A stretch of 64,000 bases of DNA from JBMYRH01 sp049602155 (GTDB lineage Bacteria; Myxococcota_A; UBA9042; PHBI01; JBMYRH01). Of this stretch, positions 28,501-36,716 are shown piece after piece (position 1 is the stretch's first letter; each line of letters opens with the position of its first letter). Location: contig JBMYRH010000007.1 of assembly GCA_049602155.1 (NCBI GenBank), positions 124,001 to 188,000 of the forward strand. The letters run 5' to 3'. The translations under genes and the position numbers were made by a program. The notes under the pieces are model-generated. The model was given only the letters and a program-made list of their open reading frames with translations, made no database searches and was not told the origin of the DNA.

Positions 28501-31500
28501 GTGCTGGCCGGTCGACCACAGTTACGACATGGCCCCGCGCAGACGGAGTCACAGCAGACCCCATCGGTGCAGAAGCCGCTGTTGCACTGGTGGTCCTGAC
28601 CACACGCCTCGCCCTGGTCTTTCTTCGGCAAGCACTCGACGCCAGCCACATCCTCGCAGTAGTAGCCCGCGAGGCAGTTGCTGTCCGACCCACCACAGTT
28701 CGTCTGGCAGTCCGGTCCGCCGGTCGTCGGGGTCCCTTGGCACGCCACAATCGGCATGAAGGGATTCGACGAGCCCTGGTTGCAGTTGGACTGGCTAAGG
28801 CTCAGGTTGGAGTAGTAATCCGAGGACTCGCCTGCCTCAAGGGAGGTCATGCAACCCTTGATGGGTGAGCAGTAGATTGCCGCCGTCGACGGGTATCCTG
28901 CCTTGTAGCAGTCGGGGTCCACCGTGTTCTGCGTGTAACCCAAGGCCGCGATGACTTCCTCGTAAACCGCTTGGTCAAGCGCGATCCCTGCGTTGTCGCC
29001 ACTAAGACCGGTCATTCCCTTCGAGCCACACACGTCCTCGGGGGAAGCGCCACCACCAGCCCAGCTGGTGATCCAGCACACGCCGTTGACGTTGACTGAC
29101 GGGGGAGCGCAGGTCACGCCACCACAGATGTGGCCTTCGCAGAAGATGTCATCGAAGTCGATGCAATCACCAGTGCCATCGCACTGATGGTTGGGATCGA
29201 CGTAGCCCGTTGTGCATGTCTGGTTCACGCACGTGGTACCTGAAGCGTAGAGGCGACATGCGCCACCACCGTCACACTGACCGTCTTGGTCACAGCTGCC
29301 TGCGCCATCGTCCGCACAGTCGCTCTGGTAGTCCGCACCGTCTGGGACGTTCACGCACGCGCCGTCACCGTTACAGGTCGTGCACGTCGAGCAAGAGCCG
29401 TCTGGATCAGTGTCCGCGGGAACTGCGTTGTCGCAGAAGCCAGCGCCGTTACAACGGGTGCACTCGGAGCAGGCCACGGTGTCAGCGGTGTAGCGGCAGC
29501 TGCCGCCGCCATCGCAGAGACCACCGCAGAGACCGGTACCAGCACACTCCTCATCAGGATCAGAGCCATTAGCGATGAGGGTACATTGACCCGTCGAGCC
29601 TGGGTTGATGCAGGACTCACACAGTCCTGAGCAACCGCTGTCACAGCAGACACCATCAACGCAGTTACCACTCTTGCAGTGGCCGCCACGCTCACAGGCA
29701 ATGCCGTTGCTCAGGTTCAGGCGACAATCACTTGTATCCTCAAAGCAGTGAGCGCCGGGATCGCAGGCATCATCGGCCAAGCATGTGGTCGCACATGGCG
29801 GGTCAACCTGGGTCACACCCACGTTGGAGCCAGGACCACCACCCTTACAGAAGACGCTGTCGTAGAGCGCGCAGTCATCGGACTCAAGGGTGTCGAGGCA
29901 GTCGCTGTCGTCGTCGACGTTCGTCGAGCCACAACGGTTCTGAGTACAGGTCGCATCCGTACGGAAGCCCTGGCAAGTCGTGCCGTCAATGCACTGCGGG
30001 TCTGCGCTGTAGCTCGCTGGACACACCGACGCTGCGTTGCAGCAATCACCGGTGTCGCAGCAGTAGCCGTTCTGGCAGTGTCCGCTCTCGCAGTCGAGGT
30101 TCTCATCGCAGGCTTGCCCGTTCGCTGACGGCGTCTGCAAGTCAACCTCAAGGGTGTACGGGCCGCTCTCTGAGTCCGCGAAGGAGTCGACAACGACGAA
30201 CCACACACCGGCGTCCAAGATGAGATCGAGCTTCTCAGTGCCACCGATCGCGGTGTTGTCCGCACAGTAGTTAGAGCCCGGGCTACACGTCTGCGTCAGG
30301 TACGCAGCGCCGTCCCACGATGGGGTCGTCAAGTTGACCGTGACGCGCTTGTTCGTCGGGATGTTGAAGGTATAGACGATGTCATGACCACCACCACCTG
30401 AGCAGTTACCCGTCGTGGAGTTGGCGTAGCACGTCGTGTCCTGAAGGTCTGTGAAGTTACCGTCAGCCCCACTGAAGGGAATGGCGACATCACAATCCTG
30501 ACCCACGGACGGGTTTGTGTTCGAGCTGCCGATCCAAAGGGAAGCCTGCTCAAGGACACCGGCGTCGGCGCCTGTGTTGCATACCTGCACCTTCCAAAGG
30601 CCGTTCGACTTCACGCCCTGCAAGGAGCACATGTCGACGTCGTAGGAAGTCGGGAAGGTCGTAAAGAAGTCAGAGAGACCGTTACCCACGCCTGACAACA
30701 CCTTCACTGAGGCGTTCCCTGGGGAGTAGAGCTTCACAACCAAGTCACCAATGTTGCCGTGCGTGACGTTCAATCGCACAGCTGCGGACGTGACGTACTC
30801 GTTGGCACCAGCGATGTCTACCGACTCTGTCACACAGCCGCCTGAGGGTACGGTTGTCTCTACCAGACCCGTGTGAGCAAGCTCGCACGTGTCGCACACG
30901 AGCGCGCACTGTCCATCAGCGCCGTCGAGGCCGCCGAGGCAGGTGTCGAGGACACCACAGTCGCCGTCGCCGGAGTCGATCGCGTGGGAGCCAGAGCAAG
31001 GTGCACCCGCGCAGGACTCAAGACGCGCCGAGCTGTCACAGCCGCCGGCGCCCTCGTTGAGGTTCGAGAGGCAGACGTCCACTGTGCAACCATCACCGTC
31101 GTCACAGTTCGGAGGAGTGCCTGGGGCACAGGTACCTGCGTTGCAGACCTCCGCGCCGTTACACATGCCGCCATCGTCACAGTCCGCGTCAGAGGCGCAG
31201 TTGATGGGGTCAACGTCCACGTAGAGGTCCCACTGAGTGACCGTAGCGCACTTGGAGCCGCCGGTGGTGTCCTCGACCGTCAACACCCAGTCACCGAAGA
31301 CGTTGGTATCGTTAAAGTCATCCATGGAGCCCTGAGCGGGCAGGCGACCCAGGTCGAAGTCGATGTCCAGGATCGTGTCGGTGTTGGTCGGGTCAGGAGC
31401 AACCAGGACGACCTGCGTACCGCCATGCGACAACTTGATGTGATGCGTACCCATCTTCTGGCTCGCGTCCAACACAATCTTGAGCTTGGTGTGGACGTTA

Positions 31501-34500
31501 TTGACGGTGCCGAACTGATCGACCGTCTTCACGAGGTGGATCAACTCGTCCGTCGTGTCGCAGTTGAACTGTGCCGGCGTCGGATCGTCACCGACGTCAT
31601 CGCCCTCGGGCTCTGCACAGTCACCGTTTGGCAGACAAATCTGACCAAGTGGGCAGTCACCGTCGTCGAGACAGAGCTCACACGTACCGTCCGCCTCGAT
31701 GACACACTGGCCACCCACACAAGTAGCGATCTCGCAGGGCTCACCTGTCGCGCACTGGGTGTGCGTCGTGCAGGGTCCGTAGCCCGTGAGCAAGAACTCG
31801 ATGATCTCTGCCATCACCTGTGTCGGTGTAGCGCCGTCCTCCTGGGTGATGCCCATCAGCATCGAGGAGGCCACCAAGCGAGAACCCGTGACGGGGTCGA
31901 CGTTGGTCAACATCGTAGCCTTCTTGGACAGGTCGGTCTGCCACGCCTTACGGGCCGAACCACCGGCCTTCGGGAGCAACCAGTCCACGTCGGCGTAGTA
32001 CTCCTGCCAGATGGAGTAAGCCAGGGACTGACCGTAGAAGTTACCCACACCGATCAAGCTTCCGCTGACCCCGCCGTCCTTCTTCTCGACAGCCACATCG
32101 AAGCGGCCTTGGAGAAGCGTCTGCGGATCCTCAACGAACGTCGCGGAGCCCTCCAAGTAGAGCGCACCACCACCATCGAGGTAAGGGAGCAATGGAGCGA
32201 TATCGCTGTTCGTGAGGATGGAGCGCTCAGCACCGCCACCCTGCGTCATGAAGACTGCGATGACCTTGTCGAAGTCGGGCACGTCCGCCAGATTCGTCAC
32301 ACGCTGATACGTGAGGTTGTTGGCATCAAGGAGCGCTGCCAAACCATCGGCAACGTCATCCGCGACGGCTAGCGGCGTGTAGAGCACGTAACCGGCACCA
32401 AGGCCCACGGAGAGCTTGAGCGGGATCGTGTCGGAGAAGCCACAGTCAGTGACACGGAGAGCGATGTTGTACTCACCAATGTGAGCAGAGTCTGTAGCGT
32501 CGACTTCCAGCTTGAGCTGAACGACACCGTAGAGGTTCATCTTCGCGACATCCTTAATGGTCACGAATTCAGGCGCCCCCACGATCTCGAAGTTGATGGT
32601 CTGGAGTTCCCAGTCGGGATCGTGGACCCAGAAGACCTTGTTCGCGGGGCTGTCGAGGTCGCTTGTGATCTCGCCACCATCGAAGAGGCGATCGTCATCA
32701 ATCGAGTAGTTCTTGCCCGTATTAAGGGACTGCACGAAGTACGGCTGGTTGCCTGTTGCGACGATGAAGTCGTCAATGGACACCTTCGTAGTCGAGGCAT
32801 CAGTGCTCGCGACATGGAAGCCGATCCACACCTGCTGCTGCGAAACCATCAAGTTCGACAGGGTGACCTCAACCTGCTGGGAACCAGAACCTGAGAGCGG
32901 GATGATCTCCAAGACCTCGCTGCCGCTCCAGTCGTTCTCATTGTAGGTCGCGCGGATGTTGAGGCTGTGCTCACCGTTACCGACCTGCCAAGCCAAGTTG
33001 AACTGGGCCGACACCGTGTCATGACCAAACGGGTTAAATGACGGCGCGACGAGCACGCCCTCGTCGCCACCGGTGGCACCCTGGCTGCCGAAGCACTCAG
33101 CGTGAGCGTCTGGCCCAAGCTGACCGCTGTTGTCCGTGGTCCAGCAAGACTGGCTTGGGAAGGTCCAGCCTTCATCCTCAGCATCATTAAGCGGGGACGC
33201 AGCAGTGCCACACTCTTCAACCGGGGTACTACAACCCGCGATGGCGTGCTGTCCGCAACTGCCTGCATCACAGACCGCCGTCGTACAGACGTTCTGATCA
33301 GTTGGGCAGTCCTGATTGGCTACGCAGCAATTATCGGCCGAGAGGGCCAAGTTCTTGCACTGGTTGTCTGTCGTGCACAGGTCCGTCGTGCAGGGGTCGC
33401 CATCGCTGCAGTCGTCATGCTCGTTACAGCACGTCGGGTTCTGAATCGGGATACACTGGCCGACCACGGAGCAAGTCCATACGAAGCAGGTGGCGAGGCC
33501 ATCGGGGTCCGGACCGCACTCGTTCACGAGCACCTGTGAGGAAGCGCCAGGCGTACAGCATGCCTCTTCCTGAGTCTGGACACATTGACCGTTGAAGCAG
33601 GTGTCGAGCGTACAAGGCACGCCGTCATCACAGTCAGCTGCCGTATTACAGCAGCCCTGGATCGGGGTGTTATGGCACTGGTTACCGGTGGTGCAACTGT
33701 CAGTCGTGCAGGGGTTACCGTCGTCACAATCGAAGTTAGACAAGCAGCAGCCGGCGACGTCGAGTGTGTAGCAATCTCCAGTATCGGAGTTACACACCTC
33801 GTTGGTGCAGGCATTACCGTCACCAGCGCAGTCCGAGTTGACCTCACAGCAACCAGGCAGTTGCTGATGCTGACAGGTCTGGGAGCCCACGTCGCAGAAG
33901 TCGGCCGTGCACTTGTTGAAGTCGTCACATGCGTCCGTATCGGAGTCGCAGTAGTTCGGATCCTCGACGAACAGGCAGGTCGGCGGCGTCGTATTAAAGT
34001 TACAGAGGTTAGTCGTCGACGGGTCAGCGTCGTCGCACTCCTCGGTCGAGGTGCAGCACTGCTGGCCACCCGGAAGGACGACGTCCTCGGCGGGCTCACA
34101 CTGCTGAGTCACGATATTACACGTGTTGGTCGTGCACTGGTTGTCATCATCACAGTCGAGATCGTTCGTGCAGCAATTCGGCATGATCGACTCGCTGTAA
34201 CGACAGACGCTGCCGATGCAGCGATCCATATTACAGGGGTTGGCGTCATCGCAGTCGTCACTGCTGGTGCAGCAATCCGGCACAACCTGCGGTGCATTAC
34301 AGATGCCATTCGCGACGTCGCAGGTGTCGTTGGTGCAGCTGTCCCAATCGTTACAGTCACCATCGGCCTCACAGCAACCCACGGTCATCGGGAAGTCACA
34401 GCGAAGATCAGGGGAGCACGCAGCGAAAGCGCAGCTGTGAGCTCCGTCAGGAACCACGCAGCCGGCGTGGGGCACAGAGCGCTGCATGTCGTTCGGGCCC

Positions 34501-36275
34501 TTCGGAGAACCGATGAGCTTCGAGCCGGGGGTGCCGTACTTGACGTTCAGCATCGGATCTAGATTGCCGCCACTGGCCTCCCAGTACTCCGCGCCTGAGT
34601 TGTCTGTGTAGATGTGCGCTAAGGAAGCACTCGCGCCGTCCTCGATCTTGTCGCCCCACGCTTGAGTATCGTAGGTGACCTCGTCAATGACGACGCCCTC
34701 AGCGTTGCGCAGGGTGATCGTGACGACAGCGTGGCTGCCAGTCTCGAACGGGTCAGGGAGGCTGATGTCCGCGCCATACTGGTAGTCTGGCAGGAAGCCA
34801 CCGTTGATCGCGTTGTCTGCGCTGCGGGCGACAACCATGTACTGCTCGGGGAAGAAGGTCATCCCCATCTGGCCGCCGACAGCGTTCAGGTAGGTAAGGG
34901 TGTGGCTCTCACCAAGTGAAGTGGTGAGCGTCCAGCCCTCGAGGTCGATCATGCCGAGGGGATCATTCGGGTCGCCCGCGTTGTAGAGCTCGATCCACTC
35001 ACCAGTGGTGTCGGGGACGTGGCCCGGTGCAATCATCAGCTCGTTGATGACGACCATGGACTGGGGGTCCATGTGGCAGTAACCAGGATCAGGATGGTGC
35101 TGACATACGTTGGCGGCGCACTTATCGATCGTGGCCGGATCGTCGTCATCACACTCGGAGTCGACGATACAGCAGCCCACCTGAGTGGGATCCTGGTTGA
35201 AGACACACTGGCCAGCGGCCTCGCCAGGGGGGAGATCGCATGTGTCGAGTGTGCATGGGTTGTTGTCGAGGCAATCGCCGTCGTTCTCACAGCAGTTGAT
35301 GTTCTTAGGACCGTAACGGCAGTACTGCTGGTCGCTCTCCGGGTTGACGTAGCACATGTACGCGATGCACGGATCACTCGGGACGCAGTCGGTATCTAGA
35401 TTGCAGCAGAGAGGATCGGGGGAGTCCTCGTAGACACACTCTTTAGCGCCGACATTACAGACCTCGGTGGTGCAGAAATCATTGTCGTCACAGTCGTTGT
35501 CGTCGTTACAGCATCCAGGGACAGGCTCCCAGATGCAGGTACCGGTGGGATCGCAGGTGGGTGTCTTGCAATCGTCATCGCTGTATTGCCAGCAGTGATC
35601 GGCGTTGAGGCACTCAACGCACTGGTTGTTCTGGCAGAAGTTACCAGCCTCGCACTCCATGTCGCTGTCGCAGCAGTCAGGGGTACCGCCGTACATGCAG
35701 ACACCGTTATCGATGCCGCCCTGTGCCTGACAGGTGTGGTTTGAGCACTGGAGGCCGTCTTCACACGCATCGCCGCCTTGAGAGGGCACACAAGGGGCGG
35801 TGACGCGCACGTAGATCGCGTCACGCGACTCGGGGTTTGTCAGTGCTTCACCCGTGCCTGCGTCGATCAGTTGTACGGAGAGATGGTGACGGCCCCAAAG
35901 CACACCTTGGAAGGTGAACGCTCCGGCTGCGGGCACCTGCTGTGCCTCTACGCCATCCAAATTATAGGAGAGCTTGTACTGGCCGCCACCGGGTCCAGCC
36001 ACGCCGTTGCCGATCTCGGTGCTGACCGTGATCGCAATGCCTGGTGCGGAGTAGGTGTAGGTCTGGTTGTTCAGCGGTGACACGATCTCCACAAAGGGAT
36101 CGCTGGCAGCCGCCAACTCAGCCGTAGCGAGCGCAGAGCCCGCAGCCGCATCCGGACCGACATCATTGACGTGACTGAACGTCGCGTCCTGTTCGGCGCA
36201 TGCAGCACCCGTAAGAGCAAATAAACACACGAGCAGCCAAACGTGGCTGCTCCGGTACTCGCGCGCGCCGTACAT
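25551..36275 (-). CDS. Giant secreted Cys-rich mosaic protein (about 3,574 aa)
   Basis: Very long exported protein of unknown role, probably at the cell surface. The hydrophobic signal ends at GAAC, a poor lipobox, so lipidation is uncertain. Approximate order: CTDC-type (Dictyostelium) Cys-rich repeats 165-400; a lamin-tail domain 412-595; more CTDC repeats 620-1010; a jelly-roll-like domain 1020-1178; a cadherin-like plus alpha/beta region 1180-1510; two proprotein-convertase P-like domains near 1575-1695 and 1812-1928; a PPC-like domain 1932-2052; then many C-x-S-G-x-C-x-x-G-x-C-C modules. Two lectin-like Cys domains lie near 2390-2535 and 2605-2715. MopE-like DxDxDGYG repeats with DNDCDG-type signatures lie at 3195-3350, and a PPC-like C-terminus ends the protein. 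No protease active site is evident. The ATG at 36275 is chosen for GAGAGGGG upstream. A few hundred Cys (estimated by eye) imply extensive disulfides or metal binding. Confidence 0.85.
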   Translation of the reverse strand: MYGAREYRSSHVWLLVCLFALTGAACAEQDATFSHVNDVGPDAAAGSALATAELAAASDPFVEIVSPLNNQTYTYSAPGIAITVSTEIGNGVAGPGGGQYKLSYNLDGVEAQQVPAAGAFTFQGVLWGRHHLSVQLIDAGTGEALTNPESRDAIYVRVTAPCVPSQGGDACEDGLQCSNHTCQAQGGIDNGVCMYGGTPDCCDSDMECEAGNFCQNNQCVECLNADHCWQYSDDDCKTPTCDPTGTCIWEPVPGCCNDDNDCDDNDFCTTEVCNVGAKECVYEDSPDPLCCNLDTDCVPSDPCIAYMCYVNPESDQQYCRYGPKNINCCENDGDCLDNNPCTLDTCDLPPGEAAGQCVFNQDPTQVGCCIVDSECDDDDPATIDKCAANVCQHHPDPGYCHMDPQSMVVINELMIAPGHVPDTTGEWIELYNAGDPNDPLGMIDLEGWTLTTSLGESHTLTYLNAVGGQMGMTFFPEQYMVVARSADNAINGGFLPDYQYGADISLPDPFETGSHAVVTITLRNAEGVVIDEVTYDTQAWGDKIEDGASASLAHIYTDNSGAEYWEASGGNLDPMLNVKYGTPGSKLIGSPKGPNDMQRSVPHAGCVVPDGAHSCAFAACSPDLRCDFPMTVGCCEADGDCNDWDSCTNDTCDVANGICNAPQVVPDCCTSSDDCDDANPCNMDRCIGSVCRYSESIMPNCCTNDLDCDDDNQCTTNTCNIVTQQCEPAEDVVLPGGQQCCTSTEECDDADPSTTNLCNFNTTPPTCLFVEDPNYCDSDTDACDDFNKCTADFCDVGSQTCQHQQLPGCCEVNSDCAGDGNACTNEVCNSDTGDCYTLDVAGCCLSNFDCDDGNPCTTDSCTTGNQCHNTPIQGCCNTAADCDDGVPCTLDTCFNGQCVQTQEEACCTPGASSQVLVNECGPDPDGLATCFVWTCSVVGQCIPIQNPTCCNEHDDCSDGDPCTTDLCTTDNQCKNLALSADNCCVANQDCPTDQNVCTTAVCDAGSCGQHAIAGCSTPVEECGTAASPLNDAEDEGWTFPSQSCWTTDNSGQLGPDAHAECFGSQGATGGDEGVLVAPSFNPFGHDTVSAQFNLAWQVGNGEHSLNIRATYNENDWSGSEVLEIIPLSGSGSQQVEVTLSNLMVSQQQVWIGFHVASTDASTTKVSIDDFIVATGNQPYFVQSLNTGKNYSIDDDRLFDGGEITSDLDSPANKVFWVHDPDWELQTINFEIVGAPEFVTIKDVAKMNLYGVVQLKLEVDATDSAHIGEYNIALRVTDCGFSDTIPLKLSVGLGAGYVLYTPLAVADDVADGLAALLDANNLTYQRVTNLADVPDFDKVIAVFMTQGGGAERSILTNSDIAPLLPYLDGGGALYLEGSATFVEDPQTLLQGRFDVAVEKKDGGVSGSLIGVGNFYGQSLAYSIWQEYYADVDWLLPKAGGSARKAWQTDLSKKATMLTNVDPVTGSRLVASSMLMGITQEDGATPTQVMAEIIEFLLTGYGPCTTHTQCATGEPCEIATCVGGQCVIEADGTCELCLDDGDCPLGQICLPNGDCAEPEGDDVGDDPTPAQFNCDTTDELIHLVKTVDQFGTVNNVHTKLKIVLDASQKMGTHHIKLSHGGTQVVLVAPDPTNTDTILDIDFDLGRLPAQGSMDDFNDTNVFGDWVLTVEDTTGGSKCATVTQWDLYVDVDPINCASDADCDDGGMCNGAEVCNAGTCAPGTPPNCDDGDGCTVDVCLSNLNEGAGGCDSSARLESCAGAPCSGSHAIDSGDGDCGVLDTCLGGLDGADGQCALVCDTCELAHTGLVETTVPSGGCVTESVDIAGANEYVTSAAVRLNVTHGNIGDLVVKLYSPGNASVKVLSGVGNGLSDFFTTFPTSYDVDMCSLQGVKSNGLWKVQVCNTGADAGVLEQASLWIGSSNTNPSVGQDCDVAIPFSGADGNFTDLQDTTCYANSTTGNCSGGGGHDIVYTFNIPTNKRVTVNLTTPSWDGAAYLTQTCSPGSNYCADNTAIGGTEKLDLILDAGVWFVVVDSFADSESGPYTLEVDLQTPSANGQACDENLDCESGHCQNGYCCDTGDCCNAASVCPASYSADPQCIDGTTCQGFRTDATCTQNRCGSTNVDDDSDCLDTLESDDCALYDSVFCKGGGPGSNVGVTQVDPPCATTCLADDACDPGAHCFEDTSDCRLNLSNGIACERGGHCKSGNCVDGVCCDSGCSGLCESCINPGSTGQCTLIANGSDPDEECAGTGLCGGLCDGGGSCRYTADTVACSECTRCNGAGFCDNAVPADTDPDGSCSTCTTCNGDGACVNVPDGADYQSDCADDGAGSCDQDGQCDGGGACRLYASGTTCVNQTCTTGYVDPNHQCDGTGDCIDFDDIFCEGHICGGVTCAPPSVNVNGVCWITSWAGGGASPEDVCGSKGMTGLSGDNAGIALDQAVYEEVIAALGYTQNTVDPDCYKAGYPSTAAIYCSPIKGCMTSLEAGESSDYYSNLSLSQSNCNQGSSNPFMPIVACQGTPTTGGPDCQTNCGGSDSNCLAGYYCEDVAGVECLPKKDQGEACGQDHQCNSGFCTDGVCCDSVCAGPCRNCGRPASTSTCSELGWTALGSNGSSAVCGESDVPGCNADKTYDEAVAVCTAIGARLCTYGELNNDEAAGTGCGYDNSRVWTSTQCGGDVGSVWTQAGISSQASNIPKECTGKTETAAVRCCADAEGLATNGQCMDHGAFTDPEEGCSDYWCDGGGSCKNSCSNDTDCKPGFWCNGNGCEPKKDLGTGCTADNQCTSGICNDEDGVCCDTGCTSTCLSCKLPGLEGNCTLISNGQDPDEECTGTHGTCGGTCDGAGSCQLPDSQTDCGECRRCSGNGECLFVPKNSDPDDDCSDCRTCDGVGSCMNAPVDEDPHDDCTATDQTTCGHTGKCNGNASCQFWGNDAVVAGQTCTDSIAHPGKTCDGGGSEVDPGTYSCLEYACNTPQGAGSTCRSSCSDHTHCASGYVCDFSDSDFDGRTDDCVATKPDGNACTENFECKTGHCQNGYCCSSGNCCANSDNCAPFAQDPVCDSVNSGGCSGHRVDSMCNGNSQCVQTTVSDPIACAAQLCQASSCPGNSYQPERFCNSTGQCANGGNIVSCDDGNPCTNDTCTAAGGCGHSNADGESFACYNGPSGTQNVGICHGGTRYCENSIPGDCIGQTLPATEKCGDNLDNDCDGAVNEQGAAGCTIYYRDDDQDGYGRNEARCLCGPSGTFTATQQGDCNDNNGAQAPNKPELCSTSFDDNCNSVANEDNSSGCSNYYLDGDSDGYGAGAAVCKCSGTDPFDATSSNDCNDANNNINPGRPELCNGYDDNCNGSIDTQEKSGHGLCGSVPNVPNGAITCTLGQCGFFYCDADAHNVNGVFSDGCERVEDQWDRSNQGNSCGTGGSQSVNYDSDLHEGENHTRVANILPAGDIDWHRVRPRDSGTQGHGFAFDIRFTHNPGHFTDGGEHRFDVYRDGCGSRMCHDAKFYRIASNHNKTGGGCANGNQCGQTGNQNCTGTSGNDHCGSSSQKCCHTNGEGANRWFHIKVWHTSGRAMNDDYHLRVSNSVY
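26250..26710 (-). repeat. MopE-like calcium/copper-type repeats in the giant gene
   Basis: Two copies of a unit reading Y-Y-x-D-x-D-x-D-G-Y-G, then C-x-C, then D-C-N-D, then P-x-x-P-E-L-C and D-D-N-C-N, preceded by a partial D-N-D-C-D-G. The Asp spacing resembles EF-hand-like calcium loops. Known from MopE-type repeats of secreted bacterial proteins. Confidence 0.7.
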
Positions 36276-36373
36276 AATATACCCCTCTCTCATTGCCTGT
36301 CTTTGCTTGTGGTTACCCGGGCTCCCCCACCTGGAGCCAAATTCGGGCCACCTGGATCTAAAGACCCGCCATT

Positions 36374-36401
36374 AGTCTACGCGTCTTAGGCCAGGATTCA
36401 A
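36374..36401 (-). promoter_or_regulatory. Possible promoter of the giant Cys-rich gene
   Basis: On the minus strand TTGAAT (36401-36396) and TAGACT (36379-36374) are 16 bases apart, about 100 bp before the ATG at 36275. Confidence 0.35.
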
Positions 36402-36633
36402 TCACTGGGTGCATTTACCCGCACACCACCCCCGGCGTCCGGACCTATCTTTTTCACCATGTTTCAGTCGGTTACGCAAGCCTTGGGCGGTTACGGGGGG
36501 ACGAAAGATTTTCTAAATGATGCGATCAAGGGTGCCCAGAGGAGGGTGTTGGAGGTGTTTGGCCGGTTGCCGACGGAGGCATTTTTTAGATCGTGGAGAC
36601 CTAAACGCGATGTCTTGAAACGGCGACGTCTGG

Positions 36634-36662
36634 GGTGTCAGGCCATGAGTTGCCTTGACACC
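36634..36662. promoter_or_regulatory. Inverted repeat overlapping a consensus -35 box
   Basis: GGTGTCA-GGC (36634-36643) pairs with GCC-T-TGACACC (36652-36662) with one bulge. The right arm includes a perfect TTGACA (36655-36660), the likely -35 for the barrel gene, with a weak TAGCGA -10 17 bases on (36678-36683). Confidence 0.4.
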
Positions 36663-36680
36663 CTATGGTCACGCTGTTAG

Positions 36681-36696
36681 CGACGGCTAGCCGTCG
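36681..36696. promoter_or_regulatory. Perfect 16-bp palindrome CGACGGCTAGCCGTCG
   Basis: Uninterrupted palindrome near the expected transcription start of the barrel gene, 20 bp before its ATG and just before the GAGGAG SD. It could be an operator or a leader hairpin. Confidence 0.45.
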
Positions 36697-36716
36697 ACTG
36701 GCGAGGAGATCATCTC

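Larger units (their letters stand above)
36276..36716. other. 441-bp divergent intergenic region
   Basis: Separates the giant gene (minus) from the second barrel gene (plus). It holds a possible promoter for each direction and two dyads near 36634-36696. A 73-codon reading frame at 36459-36680 has no SD and no recognisable domain, so I do not call it a gene. No RNA gene is recognised. Confidence 0.6.

Noticed and set aside
27327..28868. Long plus-strand reading frame antisense to the giant gene (also 30873-32372)
   Set aside because: Translation is low-complexity Val/Thr/Arg/Ala and mirrors the repeated Cys/Asp codons of the real gene; no SD and no domain.
36207..36221. Lipobox in the giant protein (GAAC)
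   Set aside because: Position -3 is Gly rather than a Leu-like residue, so lipidation is possible but not called.
25551..36275. CRISPR-like or satellite repeats suggested by recurrent TCACAGTCGTC-type strings
   Set aside because: The strings are irregularly spaced and explained by codons for Cys-Asp-Asp in protein repeats.
36459..36680. 73-codon frame in the divergent spacer
   Set aside because: No SD, no family resemblance, and it overlaps the likely regulatory dyads.
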